Assembly (NCBI GenBank): GCA_022009815.1
Contig: CP091725.1
Coordinates: 2,604,001 to 2,668,000 of the forward strand
Direction of reading: 5' to 3'
DNA: 64,000 nt
From: Bacteroidales bacterium
GTDB taxonomy: Bacteria; Bacteroidota; Bacteroidia; Bacteroidales; Muribaculaceae
The position numbers and the translations under genes are program-made. The notes under the pieces were generated by a model that saw nothing but the letters and a program-made list of their open reading frames with translations, searched no databases and had not been told where the DNA came from. Below are positions 48,369 to 58,979 of the stretch, in pieces. How positions within the stretch are numbered: the stretch's first letter is position 1; each line of letters begins with the position of its first letter.

Positions 48369-49285
48369 ATGCCAGTAAGAATTCCCAGTACCCTGCCTGC
48401 GGTAGAGGAACTGAAAAAAGAAAACATATTTGTGATTGAGGAGCAACGAGCGTCGTCGCAGGACATACGCCCGCTGCGCATTGCCGTGCTCAACCTCATG
48501 CCTCTGAAACTGATGACCGAGACCGACCTGCTGCGCCTCATCTCAAACACGCCGTTGCAGATTGAGCTCGACCTCGTGCTGCCTGAGGGTCACGAATGGA
48601 CAAACACACCCAAGGAGCACCTTGAGGAATTCTACAAATCGTTCAACGACATCAAAAAGAACAACTACGACGGTTTATCGTAACTGGAGCACCTGTGGAG
48701 ATGCAGGATTTCGAAACTGTCGACTACTGGCCGCAACTGCAAGAAATTTTTGACTGGTCGCGCACACACGTTACGTCGACAATCCATATCTGCTGGGCTG
48801 CCCTTGCCGGACTATATCATCACTACGGCATCCGTAAACACGTGCTTGCCGAGAAACTCTCCGGCGTGTTCGAGCACCGTGTACTTGATAAGAGCAATCC
48901 TCTGTTCAGAGGCTTCGACGACGTGTTCTACGTGCCTCACAGCCGACATAGCGAAGTGCGCAAGGAAGACATCCTTAAAGTGCCCGATTTGTCAATCGTC
49001 TCGGAAAGCGCAGAGAGCGGAGTGTATATAATCATGGCACGCAACGGACGCGAAATCTACATTACAGGGCACTCTGAATATTCACCGCTGACGCTCGACT
49101 GTGAATACCACCGCGACCTGAGCCGCGGCATGAATCCGCATGTGCCAACCCACTATTACATCGATGACGATCCTGCGAAAGGTCCGCTCGTGCGTTGGCG
49201 CAGCCACGCCAATCTGTTGTTTTCAAACTGGCTCAACTACTTTGTCTATCAAGAAACTCCTTACGACATTCGCGACATCAAATAG
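48369..49285 (+). CDS. metA: Homoserine O-acyltransferase MetA (frameshifted)
   Basis: Acylates homoserine in methionine synthesis. It starts MPVRIPSTLPAVEELKKENI, has the nucleophile Cys in TIHICWAALAGLYHHYGI, the catalytic His/Glu region GHSEYSPLTLDCEYHRDLSR, and the family end LLFSNWLNYFVYQETPYDI. The frame breaks near 48675-48678. One A restores DGLIVTGAPVEMQDFETVDY. Glu follows APV, the position that is Gly in the succinyl-transferring E. coli enzyme and Glu in the acetyl-transferring Bacillus cereus one, suggesting acetyl-CoA use. About 305 residues. Confidence 0.9.
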
Positions 49286-49294
49286 AATCACATT

Positions 49295-51129
49295 ATGACA
49301 AAACCACGCATCATCGAACTACTGTCGCCGGCGAAAAATGCCGACACCGCCATTGCCGCCATCACACATGGTGCCGATGCTGTATATATCGGCCCGTCAA
49401 ATTTCGGAGCCCGCGCATCGGCTGGCAATTCACTGGACGACATTGCCCGTGCCGTGGATTTGCCCACAGCTACGACGCCAGAGTGTATGCAACTGTCAAC
49501 ACAATCCTTTTCGACAACGAGCTGCGCGATGCCGAACGGCTTATCCGCGACTTGTACCGCATCAACGTTGATGCACTGATTGTGCAGGACATGGGCATAC
49601 TTCGCCTCGATATCCCGCCTATAGCATTGCATGCAAGCACTCAGTGCGACACACGCACGCCCGAGAAAGCGCGGTTTCTTGAAGAAGTGGGATTCTCGCA
49701 GGTGGTACTCGCCCGCGAGCTCTCAGTCGATGAAATACGCGAAGTGCGCAAGGCGACTACCGTCCCATTGGAATGTTTCATTCACGGAGCATTGTGTGTG
49801 AGTTACAGCGGACGCTGCCATGCCAGCTGCGCACTGCGCGGACGCAGCGCCAACCGTGGTGAATGCGCCCAGCTGTGCCGTCTGCCATACAATCTGACCG
49901 ACCGCCACGGCAACACGCTGTTTGAACAAAAACACCTGTTGTCGCTGCGCGATTTCAATCAAGCCGACAGATTGGAAGCGCTTCTCGATGCCGGAGCATC
50001 GTCGCTGAAGATAGAAGGCCGACTTAAAGACATCCCATATGTCAAAAATGTGACCGCATACTACAACTCGCTGCTGAACGACATCTGCGAACGCCATCCT
50101 GAACGCTATCAGCGTCGCGCCGTAGGAAAGGTGCATCTGAATTTTAAGCCCGATGTTGCAAAAAGTTTCAACCGCGGATTCTCTCATTATTTCTTCGACG
50201 GTCGCGACGCCGCCAAACGGATGTCGTCGCCCGACACGCCAAAGTCAATCGGTGAACCGCTTGGCAAGGTGAAAAGCGTGCGCGGCAACTCGATTATCGT
50301 AGACACAAAAAAAGATGTCGCCAACGGCGATGGTATAATCTTTTTCAATCATAAAGGCTCGCTGTCAGGATTCCGTGCCAATTCCGTATCAGGCAAAGCA
50401 ATCACTCCGTTTGAGAAAGTGACAGTCGCTCCCGGCACAATGCTCTACCGCAACTTCGACAAAGTCTTCAACGACACTCTCGCCGACGGCAAATCAGCTG
50501 TGCGCTCAATCGATGTTGCAATCCGTTGCTGGAAGGTGGACGGAGGAATAGCCACCGAAATCACCGACGAACGCGGCACGAATGCCGTAGTTCGCCACGA
50601 CATCGACCTCCAGCCAGCAAAATCCGACCAACAGGAGGCACGGCTAAAAGTATTCTCTAAATTGGGCAGCACACCTTACCACCTGCGCAGTCTCATTCTC
50701 GGCGACACCGCCGATGTGTTTATTCCGGCATCGACACTCACAACAATCCGCCGCGATGCGGTAGAGGCTCTTGTCCGTGCCACGAAACTGCGCCACCATT
50801 ACGATTTCCGACGGCAAGAAAACAAAGACGCCACATATACCATCGACACTCTGACGTATGCCGACAACGTGGCAAACCACCTTGCCCGGCAATTCTATGC
50901 CGACCATGGCGTGAAACATATTGAAGAGGCAATGGAAACTTGCAACAATCCAAAAACGGGCGACATACTGATGACCACACGTTTCTGTCTGCGCCGCGAA
51001 TACGGGCGCTGCCTGCGCACTCCAGAGGGACAGAAATGGAAGTCAGACCTGGTGCTTACGTCGGGCAATATCTCAATGTCGGTAGAGTTCGACTGCCGCA
51101 ACTGCCAAATGCTGCTGCGACACATGTAA
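49295..51129 (+). CDS. U32 family peptidase/tRNA-rRNA hydroxylation protein (frameshifted)
   Basis: Family PF01136; relatives (RlhA, TrhP) are needed for hydroxylation of RNA cytidine/uridine. N-terminus ELLSPAKNADTAIAAITHGA with YIGPSNFGARASAGNSLDDI. The cysteine block CALRGRSANRGECAQLCRLP near residue 190 and EGRLKDIPYVKNVTAYYN near 230 are diagnostic. A C-terminal collagenase-associated domain follows and ends with two CxxC-like pairs. The frame slips at the T run 49459-49461. One T restores RAVDFAHSYDARVYATVNTI. About 611 residues. Confidence 0.88.
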
Positions 51130-51145
51130 TTTAAAGAATCAAGCA

Positions 51146-51515
51146 ATGGCAAAACACAACATCTTTGGACAGAAAGGCGAGAATGCCGCTTTCGAGGCTC
51201 TACTTGCAAAAGGTTACCTTATCCGCGACCGCAACTGGCGTTCGGGCAAACGAAATCGACATCGTGGCAGAAAAAGACAACCGAATAATCGTGGTAGAAG
51301 TGAAATCGCGCTCACATCCCATCTACGACATCTCGCAAGTGATTACACGCGACAAAATACGCCACCTGATCAATGCCGGCAACGCTTATGTAAAGATGTT
51401 CAACCTGCCGCACGAGCTGCAGTTTGACGTAATCCTTATGGTCGGTCAAGACCCCGACAACTTCACAGTTGAGCATATTCCAGATGCATTCATGGCACCG
51501 CTGCGCACATACTAA
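51146..51515 (+). CDS. yraN: UPF0102 (YraN) family nuclease-like protein (frameshifted)
   Basis: Small restriction-endonuclease-fold protein of unknown role. GQKGENAAFEALLAKGYLIR is at the start, NEIDIVAEKDNRIIVVEVKS carries the D-(x)n-E-x-K catalytic pattern, and KIRHLINAGNAY follows. The frame breaks at the A run 51248-51250 just before NEIDIV. Two added A give the family-typical NWRSGKNEIDIVA. About 123 residues. Last gene of the plus-strand run. Confidence 0.88.
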
Positions 51516-51516
51516 A

Positions 51517-51545
51517 TGAGGCATTGCCATCACGGCAACGCCTCA
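51517..51545. terminator. Bidirectional terminator between converging yraN and DUF1015 genes
   Basis: TGAGGCATTGCC pairs with GGCAACGCCTCA (one mismatch) around a five-base loop. Confidence 0.75.
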
Positions 51546-51571
51546 AAGACAAAAACATCGTAATAAAAAAA

Positions 51572-52819
51572 TTAATTATCAAGTTTGTGTATAACAAGGC
51601 CTGAACGCAATTTCGGTTCAAACCAAGTTGTCTTTGGCGGCATAATGTTGCCTGTGTCGGCAATGTCGATTATCTGCTGCATAGTCACAGGATAAAGAGC
51701 CAAAGCCATCCGCATCTCACCGCTGTCGACACGATGCTTCAACTCACCGAGTCCACGGATGCCGCCAACGAAATCTATACGCTTGTCGCTTCGCAAGTCG
51801 GTGATTCCAAGCAAATCACGCAAAATCAAATCCGACGATATCGTCACATCAAGCACACCGATTGGGTCAGAATCGTTGTACGTACCCTCACGTGCCGTCA
51901 ACGAATACCAATGCCCGCCAAGATAGAGTGCGAAATTGTGGAGGTGTTGCGGACTATAGATTTCAGTGCCTTTGTCCTCCACCACGAAGTTCTTTTCAAG
52001 CAGATGAAGGAATTCCTCATCCGTATGCCCGTTAAGATCGCGCACAAGGCGATTGTAATCAATCACTTTCAGATGCGAAGCCGGGAAACAGACTGCAAGG
52101 AAGAAATTATACTCCTCATCACCCGTATGGTTTGGATTGGCATCGGCCATCTCTTTTCCCACCAATGCGGCAGCAGCACTTCGGTGATGCCCATCGGCTA
52201 TATACATGTTTGGAATTTCTCCGAATATGCGCGACACGGCGTCAATCGTCTTGTCGTCGTCAATCACCCAAAACGTATGTCCGAAACCATCCTCACTGAC
52301 GAAATCATATTCCGGCTCTGTGGCAGTGACGCAGCGTAGTATCTCCTCCAATTCATCGTTGTCGGGGAATGTGAAAAACACCGGCTCGATGTTGGCTTTG
52401 TTTATGCGCACATGCTTCATGCGGTCCTCCTCCTTGTCACGGCGTGTCAGTTCGTGCTTTTTTATGCGTCCCTCAAGATAGTCAGCCACATTGGCAGCCA
52501 CCACAAAACCATATTGAGTACGGCCGTCCATAGTCTGCGCATAGATGTAGTAGCAGGGCTTACGATCCTGCACAAGCCATCCGTTTGTCTGGAATTTCTT
52601 GAAATTTTCCACCGCCTTCTCATACACCTTCGGATCGTGTTCGTCGGTGCCGGGAGCAAAATCAATCTCCGGGCGGATAATGTGATAGAGCGATTTTTCA
52701 TTGTCGCCCGCTTCTTTACGGGCTTCTTCTGAATTAAGTACATCATACGGACGTGAAGCCACCTCGGTCACCATATTTTTGGGTGGACGCAGTCCTCTGA
52801 AAGGTCTTACTTTTGCCAT
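51572..52819 (-). CDS. DUF1015 family protein
   Basis: 415 residues, beginning MAKVRPFRGLRPPKNMVTEV, with the family blocks VASRPYDVLNSEEA, YADGHHRSAAA-like IADGHHRSAAAALVGKEMAD near residue 208, and MPPKTTWFEPKLRSGLVIHK at the end. The DGHHR motif suggests a metal- or nucleotide-binding enzyme, but the biochemical role is not established. Cytoplasmic. Intact. It is separated from purA upstream by a strong hairpin, so it probably has its own promoter in 52820-52850. Confidence 0.88.
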   Translation of the reverse strand: MAKVRPFRGLRPPKNMVTEVASRPYDVLNSEEARKEAGDNEKSLYHIIRPEIDFAPGTDEHDPKVYEKAVENFKKFQTNGWLVQDRKPCYYIYAQTMDGRTQYGFVVAANVADYLEGRIKKHELTRRDKEEDRMKHVRINKANIEPVFFTFPDNDELEEILRCVTATEPEYDFVSEDGFGHTFWVIDDDKTIDAVSRIFGEIPNMYIADGHHRSAAAALVGKEMADANPNHTGDEEYNFFLAVCFPASHLKVIDYNRLVRDLNGHTDEEFLHLLEKNFVVEDKGTEIYSPQHLHNFALYLGGHWYSLTAREGTYNDSDPIGVLDVTISSDLILRDLLGITDLRSDKRIDFVGGIRGLGELKHRVDSGEMRMALALYPVTMQQIIDIADTGNIMPPKTTWFEPKLRSGLVIHKLDN

Positions 52820-52851
52820 AGTATTAACGTTTTAGGGTAATTATAAATTTA

Positions 52852-52894
52852 ATAAGGCTGCCTCGCGACCAGAATTGTCGCCAAGCAGCCTTAT
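52852..52894 (-). terminator. Terminator after purA
   Basis: ATAAGGCTGC with exact complement at 52885-52894, plus inner GCGAC/GTCGC pairing. Confidence 0.8.
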
Positions 52895-52899
52895 GTTTT

Positions 52900-54172
52900 T
52901 TAGTGCTTGAAATTAGAGCGCACGATGGTCTGTTCGCGGTCAGGACCCACAGAAAGAATCGTGATAGGCACATTCAATTCCTTCTCAAGGAATGCCACAT
53001 AAGCATTGAACTCTGCCGGGAACTCATCCTCGTTCTTGATTTTGGTCATATCCGTGTTCCAACCCTTTATCTCCTCATAGACTGGCTCCACACCGTCCTC
53101 GATGCTGTAAGGGAAATCACGTGTCAGCGTGCCGTTCACCTTGTAAGCCGTACAAGCCTTGATTGTCGGGAATGTGTCGAGCACGTCGCTCTTCATCATA
53201 ATCAACTGAGTGACACCGCTGAGCATAATTGCATAACGGAGAGCCACAAGGTCTATCCATCCGCAACGGCGTTCACGTCCAGTCACCGCGCCATATTCAT
53301 GACCGAGGTCGCGTATTTACTGCCGGTCTCGTCAAAAAGTTCTGTAGGGAACGGACCGCTGCCCACGCGTGTGCAATAAGCCTTGAAAATACCGAACACC
53401 TCACCGATGCTGCGTGGAGCCACACCAAGGCCGCTGCATGCTCCGGCACAGATGGTGTTGCTTGAAGTGACAAAAGGATACGATCCGAAGTCAACATCAA
53501 GCATCGTGCCCTGCGCACCTTCACACAGCACGCTTTTGCCGTCGGCAAGCAGATGGTTGATATAATGCTCACTGTCAATCAGCTCATATTGTTTCAGATA
53601 ATTGATCGCATCAAGCCATTTTGCCTCAAGCTCCGAAAAGTCGGAAAGCGCATCGAGCATCTCGAGCATTTTCACGTGGCGAGCCTTTGCGGCTGCATAT
53701 TTCTCTTCAAAGTTGTGGAAAATGTCGCCTACACGCAAACCGTTACGGCTCACCTTGTCGGTGTATGTCGGACCGATACCCTTGCCCGTGGTTCCAATTT
53801 TCGACGAACCTTTGAGTTTCTCGTTGGCAGCGTCAGCAGACGGTGTGTAGGCATTATCAAGTGTGCCTTTTTCGATATTTTCAAAATTTTCTTGATATCG
53901 ACGCCGCTTTTTTCCAAATCTTCTGCTTCTTCTCTGAAAAGCACAGGGTCGAGCACTACGCCATTTCCGATTATGTTCACCTGCCCATGCTGGAAAATTC
54001 CTGAAGGGATTGAACGGAGTACGTATTTCTTGCCTTCAAATTCCAACGTATGGCCTGCGTTCGGACCTCCTTGGAAACGCGCCACGACATCGTAACGCGG
54101 AGTCAGCACATCAACTACCTTTCCTTTCCTTCGTCGCCCCATTGCAAACCTAAGAGCACATCTACTTTCATA
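52900..54172 (-). CDS. purA: Adenylosuccinate synthetase (three frameshifts)
   Basis: GTP-dependent conversion of IMP and aspartate to adenylosuccinate. The ATG at 54172 gives MKVDVLLGLQWGDEGKGKVV once a lost G near 54124 is restored; this places the catalytic GDEGKGK loop correctly. The second break near 53834 restores HRLLDAANEKLKGSSKIGTT. The third, at the T run 53316-53318, restores DETGSKIRDLGHEYGAVTGR. Other signatures are PNAGHTLEFEGKKYVLR, KGIGPTYTDK and EGAQGTMLDVDFGSYPFVTS. About 424 residues. Three independent breaks in an essential purine gene point to sequence error. Confidence 0.94.
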
Positions 54173-54192
54173 ATTATATTCTGTTTTTACGT

Positions 54193-54675
54193 TTAAGTTG
54201 TTTTCTTGTCTATTTTACGATTGCGCCGGCGCCGGCATGTGGAGCAGATGCCGTAGACGTATAGCGAGATATACGACACTGAGAATGTCCCATATCTGCG
54301 ACTGCCGATGTAGTCCATCAACTCCTGGTCCTTCACTTCCTTCACCTTTCCGCACTCCGTACAGATCAGATGATGGTGGTTTCCCGAGCTTACCACCTTC
54401 TCATACACAGCCTGATTGGTGCCGAACTGATGCTTGCGCACCAGCCCACACTCCGTAAAAAGCTCCATTGTGTTGTAGATAGTGGATCGGCTGACGTGAT
54501 ACGCGCGGTTCTCCATATCCACATAAAGAGCCTCTATGCCGAAATGGTCGTTGTGCGAAAACACCGCCTCCAGAATCGCGAATCGTTCCGGAGTTTTGCG
54601 CAACCGTCTGTTGTCGAGATATTCAGCCAGTTTCGTGCGAGCGATATAATATGATTTGTCTTCCGTCGCAGTCAT
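54193..54675 (-). CDS. Fur-family metalloregulator
   Basis: 160 residues. Winged-helix DNA-binding N-terminus (LRKTPERFAILEAVFSHNDH, VSRSTIYNTMELFTECGLVR), metal site NHHHLICTECGKVKEV near residue 99, and a C-terminal CSTC pair for structural zinc. Could be Fur (iron) or PerR (peroxide); sequence alone does not decide. The -7 promoter element ends only seven bases before the ATG, so the transcript would be leaderless or nearly so. purA follows it closely on the other side. Confidence 0.88.
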   Translation of the reverse strand: MTATEDKSYYIARTKLAEYLDNRRLRKTPERFAILEAVFSHNDHFGIEALYVDMENRAYHVSRSTIYNTMELFTECGLVRKHQFGTNQAVYEKVVSSGNHHHLICTECGKVKEVKDQELMDYIGSRRYGTFSVSYISLYVYGICSTCRRRRNRKIDKKTT

Positions 54676-54682
54676 ACCAACG

Positions 54683-54690
54683 CAAAGTTA
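54683..54690 (-). promoter_or_regulatory. Bacteroidota -7 promoter element, unusually close to the fur start
   Basis: TAACTTTG followed by C on the minus strand. The last base is eight positions from the A of the ATG at 54675. Confidence 0.6.
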
Positions 54691-54747
54691 ATGATTTCGT
54701 CTGAATTTTGGTGAAAAAAACGCCGTTTTTATTTGCCTTTCGTTCAA

Positions 54748-55290
54748 TTAAAAGCACCACTCGATTTCTTCCTTGATTTGCCTTGCAACGCGCGCAACGG
54801 CATCACCGCCTTCCGTCCATTGCGATACGACGCCTTTGGCTTTTTCCACATCGGCAAGCTTGCGCACAACGAGTAGATTCATAAGCAGTCGCAAACCGGC
54901 ATAGCGAGTCGGCTCCTCTCCGGCAAGACTGAAAGCCAGCTGCTCCGCTCCTTCAACATTGCGCACAAGGCGGAAACACAGCATATCGACCAATTCCACC
55001 GTGTCGGCATCAGCGATCCACTTCTTTGCCTTGTCGACAGAAAATTCCGAAACGGGGAAAACCATAGTTGCCATCAACCGGCTCTCCCTGGTGGAATCGT
55101 TTGCCCACAAAGTCTCGGCAAGTCCGGCCGACGGCTCATGTTTTGCGGCAACACTTTCTATCTGAGGCACCGTCAACCCGAAAATTATCTTATACGGACA
55201 TCCCGCACTGCGCAACTTGTCGGCAATCACGCCATTGCGTAACGCAAAAAAATCGCTCTTGATTTGTCTTATCGTTTCTTTATCCATCAT
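54748..55290 (-). CDS. HEAT-repeat DNA alkylation repair-like protein
   Basis: About 180 residues, all helical. IKSDFFALRNGVIADKLRSA, AETLWANDSTRESRLMATMV and KKWIADADTVELVDMLCFRL fit the AlkD/DNA-alkylation-repair HEAT fold, whose members excise N3/N7-alkylated bases. It is shorter than classical AlkD (about 230), so catalytic activity is uncertain. The start could be ATG 55290 or 55287. It follows the ybjQ stop by one base, so the two are likely coupled. Confidence 0.72.
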   Translation of the reverse strand: MMDKETIRQIKSDFFALRNGVIADKLRSAGCPYKIIFGLTVPQIESVAAKHEPSAGLAETLWANDSTRESRLMATMVFPVSEFSVDKAKKWIADADTVELVDMLCFRLVRNVEGAEQLAFSLAGEEPTRYAGLRLLMNLLVVRKLADVEKAKGVVSQWTEGGDAVARVARQIKEEIEWCF

Positions 55291-55291
55291 A

Positions 55292-55609
55292 TTATATGAC
55301 AACTGCCGTGCCGCTGCACGTAACCATCAACATTGACCCGCTGGCACCTACTGTCTCATAATCGAGATCTATGCCAACCACGGCATTGCATCCCATACGC
55401 TCTGCCCTCTTCGACATCTCATCGAGAGCATTGTCTTTTGCCTCACGCAGCACATCCTCATACATGTCGCAGCGTCCGCCGAACGTGTCGCGCAGCGATG
55501 CGAAAAAATCTTTGACAAAATTGGCGCCTATAATCGCCTCTCCCGTCACCACTCCGCGATATTCGCGTATCGGACGGCCTTCAATTGTTGGAGTTGTTGT
55601 AAGTAGCAT
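55292..55609 (-). CDS. YbjQ/UPF0145 family protein
   Basis: 105 residues matching the heavy-metal-binding-domain family DUF74: TTPTIEGRPIREYRGVVTGE at the start, DNALDEMSKRAERMGCNAVV and GIDLDYETVGASGSMLMVTC at the end. It forms pentamers in known structures; the function is uncertain. It has its own promoter element at 55626-55633 and heads a two-gene operon with the AlkD-like gene. Confidence 0.88.
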   Translation of the reverse strand: MLLTTTPTIEGRPIREYRGVVTGEAIIGANFVKDFFASLRDTFGGRCDMYEDVLREAKDNALDEMSKRAERMGCNAVVGIDLDYETVGASGSMLMVTCSGTAVVI

Positions 55610-55625
55610 AATCTTTCCTTTTTTG

Positions 55626-55633
55626 CAAATTTA
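55626..55633 (-). promoter_or_regulatory. Bacteroidota -7 promoter element for ybjQ
   Basis: TAAATTTG followed by C on the minus strand, 16 bases before the ATG. Confidence 0.6.
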
Positions 55634-55674
55634 GCCATTTTTCAGCGGTTATCAATCAGCCGATGCCGAAAAAA

Positions 55675-55708
55675 AAGCCGTATGGAGAGCAGCGTCCCCA
55701 TACGGCTT
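55675..55708 (-). terminator. Terminator after the DPP III gene
   Basis: AAGCCGTATGG with exact complement at 55698-55708, followed on the minus strand by a T run. Confidence 0.85.
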
Positions 55709-55729
55709 CATATCAGTCGTACACCGTTT

Positions 55730-57762
55730 TTATTTTGTCAACGGCGAATAGTCTTTTGAATAGCGGAGCATCTGATCGATATAGCCCTCCGTATAGTCAA
55801 TCTTCACATCTATGATGTTGCCTTTCTTGTCAAACACAGGCTTGTAGACCGGATTGACAAAACCTTTATACGGCGCGATGTCGAGACGAGCATAGCGGTC
55901 GAGCACCTCGCGATGGATTGCCGGGTCAACCTTTACAGCATACGTCTCCACAAGAGTCTTTCCTGCCTCATAGTCGCCTTCCGACTTGATTCTCTGAATT
56001 TCGGCGAGCAACTGACCGAACAAGTCACGGAGTTTCTTATAATCGTTGATTTTCACGAAAGTCTTTCCGTCACGTTTCACAAGTTCGATAACGTTGTCTG
56101 CCTTGCCTCGTTCATAGCACCATTTCGAAATCAGCTGACGGTTGCGCATGTGCGCCTCCTCTACGTCCTTGCCATACTCGATGCGCATCAATTGCGTCAT
56201 CAAGCCGTTAAGAATATATTTGTAGTATTCAGCCTTGTAAGCATTCTCGTTGTCAAGCAGACCGAGTTCGAGCAGTTTCGGGTCGGCAAGATAATAGAGC
56301 GCGAACAGGTCGGCACGAGCCTCCTCAAGCGTAGAGCCGTGCTCCTTCAGTGCATCGTCGGAAACACCCGGCAAGAGTTTTCCCGAAGCATGTCCAAGAC
56401 ACTCGTGAAGGTCGGTGTGCATATTGTCGACAATAAAGAGATATTTATCCATCAAGTCGCTTGTCTCCTTATCGATTACAAACTCCTCGTTGAATCCGTT
56501 GCCGTGCGAAGCCTGGTCGTAAGCCTCCGTGATGTTTTCAAGCGTCACCGATTTGGAACCATGGGCTGCACGAATCCAGTTTGCATTTGGCAAATTGATG
56601 CCGATAGGCGTTGACGGATAAGAGTCACCGGCAAGGATGGCAGCCGTGATAACCTTTGCCGTCACACCTTTCACCTTCTCTTTTTGAAACGTGGATCGAC
56701 AGGAGAGTTGCTCTCAAACCACTGAGCGTTGCTGCTGACCACCTCTGTGCGGTGTGAAGCCTTCTCGTTTTTAAAGTTCACGATCGACTCCCAAGCACCC
56801 TTATAACCAAGCGGATCGCCATAATTCTCAATAAATCCGTTGATGAAGTCCACGCTGCTGACCACATCCTCTACCCAAAGGATAGAATATTCATCGAAGG
56901 TCTTCAGATTACCGTCGGTATAGTATTGAATCAGTTTGTTTATGTGAGCCTTCTGCTTGTCGTTTTCGGCAAAAGCCACAGCCTTGCGAAGATTTTCCAC
57001 GATTTTCTCAATAGCAGCCGAATAGCAGCCACCCACTTTATAAACCTCCTCGACAAGTTTTCCGTCGCGCTTCACCAACCGAGAGTTCAAGCCGTATGAA
57101 ATTGGCTCCTCCGGATTGTCGGTTTTCTTCATCGCAGCATAGAACTGCTCAACCTCGGCTTGCGTCACTCCCTCGTAATAGTTGTTGGCGGAAGTGAGAA
57201 TCAAATCCTGACCATTGGCTTGATTCACACGCTTGGCCATAACCGTCGGATCGAAAATCACAGGTGTTATCTCCTTGAGAAACGCATCTACAGTTTGCCC
57301 CTTTTTCAACGGCAACTGCTTCTTTGACAATTTCTTCACCTGCGTCTCAAAAAACGCCTGACTGAACTGAGGTGTAAATTTGTCGGTAGAATAATGGTGG
57401 TGTATGCCGTTGGCAAACCACACCTGCTTCAAATAAAGCACAAAACCTTTATAATCCGCGTCGTCCTTGCTGCCATCATAATTCTTATAGATGTTTTCAA
57501 GTGTTGTGCGGATTGCGAGGTTGTATTTACCATTCTGATCTGTCAAGATGTCGCGGCCATAAAGAGCCGCCTCTGTCAGATAATAAACCAACTCTTTCTG
57601 TTGGGTTGTAAGTTGCTCGAAGTCTGGCACTTTATAGCGTAGCACTTCAATGTCAGCAAATCTGTCCACTTTGTAATTGAAATCTAAAGACTCAGCCATA
57701 GAAGCCGCCGGAGCGCCGAGTGCCACCGCAGCAATGGCTGAGAGGATTAATTGTTTCTTCAT
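55730..57762 (-). CDS. Dipeptidyl peptidase III (M49 zinc peptidase, frameshifted)
   Basis: Signal peptide MKKQLILSAIAAVALGAPAA, so exported, as in other Bacteroidales. It removes N-terminal dipeptides. Zinc motif HECLGH followed by EEARADLFALYYL; upstream PIGINLPNANWIRAAHGSKS is conserved. The first frame stops after DPRFKKRR. One base missing from the run at 56681-56685 restores FKKEKVKGVTAKVITAAILA. About 677 residues. The catalytic part would be lost if the break were real. Confidence 0.9.
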
Positions 57763-57786
57763 ATCTGTTGAGTTTTTATGAATTTA

Positions 57787-58977
57787 TTATTCCACATAAA
57801 GCACCAATCCTTTAAGATACTCACCCTCTGGATGGTAGATGTTGATGGGATGGTCGGACGGCTGCGTGAGTTGATGCAGGATGCGCACCTTGCGCCCCGA
57901 CATGGCCGCCGCACTGAATACCGCAAGGCGGAACTGCTCCTTCGACACCGCCTGCGAGCAGGAAAACGTGAAGAGAATGCCTCCAGGACGAATCTTCTCA
58001 AATGCCTTCACATTGAGTTTGCGATAGCCTATGAGGGCATTTTTCAGCGCACTCTTATGCTTTGCAAATGCTGGAGGATCGAGAATTATAAGGTCATAAC
58101 TGTCATCGATTCCACCAAGAAACTTGAATGCATCCTCCGCAAATGCCTTGTGACGGCTGTCGCCTGGGAAATTAAGCTCGACATTGGCATTCGTCAAACG
58201 CACAGCCTTTTCCGAGCTGTCGACAGAATGCACTGCCTTCGCTCCGCCACGCATCGCATAGAACGAAAATCCTCCTGTGTAGCAGAACATGTTGAGCACC
58301 GTACGTCCTTTGGCATAATGCTCAAGAAGGCTGCGATTGTCGCGCTGGTCGACAAAGAAACCTGTCTTCTGCCCCTTGAGCCAGTCCACATGAAACTTCA
58401 ATCCGTTTTCAACGGCTATGTCAGTCTCATATTTGCCAACGATATAATCATTCTGAGGGTCGAGTTGCGCCTTGTAAGGAAGGGTGGTCTCTGACTTATA
58501 ATACACATTATGTATCAGTCCGCCGGCAATCTTGAGAAGCGACTGCGCGATGATGTTGCGCGCAAAGTGCATTCCCGGAGAATGCGCCTGCACCACAGCA
58601 GTGGCACCATAGATATCGACGACCAATCCAGGCAGAAAGTCGCCCTCTCCATGCACAAGACGGAACGCATTGTTGTCATCGCGCACCAAACCGATAGCCT
58701 GACGCAAATCGTAGGCGCGTTGCAGACGCTCAACAAAGAAATCCTCACCTATCACACGCTGCGCAAAGTCGAGCACACGCACTGCGATGCTGCCAATCTG
58801 AAAATGGCCAACAGCGATAAAGTCGCCTGCCGATGTGTAGACACTGACAAGATCGCCCTCCTCAATATCGTTGTCCATCTTGGCAATCGCTCCAGAGAAC
58901 ACCCACGGATGGAAACGCTTCAACGATTCCTCCTTGCCTTTTTTCAGTATGATTTTCTTGTAGTCCATTTCGTTCAA
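57787..58977 (-). CDS. rlmI: Class I SAM-dependent rRNA methyltransferase (RlmI-like)
   Basis: PUA domain at residues 5-80 (LKRFHPWVFSGAIAKMDNDI, VAVGHFQIGSIAVRVL), then the methyltransferase fold with QRDNRSLLEHYAKGRTVLNM, the SAM loop FCYTGGFSFYAMRGGAKAVH, and catalytic DPPAFAKHKS and FSCSQAVSKE. E. coli RlmI makes 5-methylcytidine in 23S rRNA. The start is ATG 58977 or three codons later (58968). It follows rseP by two bases, in one operon. Intact. Confidence 0.9.
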   Translation of the reverse strand: MNEMDYKKIILKKGKEESLKRFHPWVFSGAIAKMDNDIEEGDLVSVYTSAGDFIAVGHFQIGSIAVRVLDFAQRVIGEDFFVERLQRAYDLRQAIGLVRDDNNAFRLVHGEGDFLPGLVVDIYGATAVVQAHSPGMHFARNIIAQSLLKIAGGLIHNVYYKSETTLPYKAQLDPQNDYIVGKYETDIAVENGLKFHVDWLKGQKTGFFVDQRDNRSLLEHYAKGRTVLNMFCYTGGFSFYAMRGGAKAVHSVDSSEKAVRLTNANVELNFPGDSRHKAFAEDAFKFLGGIDDSYDLIILDPPAFAKHKSALKNALIGYRKLNVKAFEKIRPGGILFTFSCSQAVSKEQFRLAVFSAAAMSGRKVRILHQLTQPSDHPINIYHPEGEYLKGLVLYVE

Positions 58978-58979
58978 GC

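Noticed and set aside
52900..54172. purA as decayed pseudogene
   Set aside because: All three breaks are single-base losses, each restoring perfect family sequence; selection is clearly intact between them.
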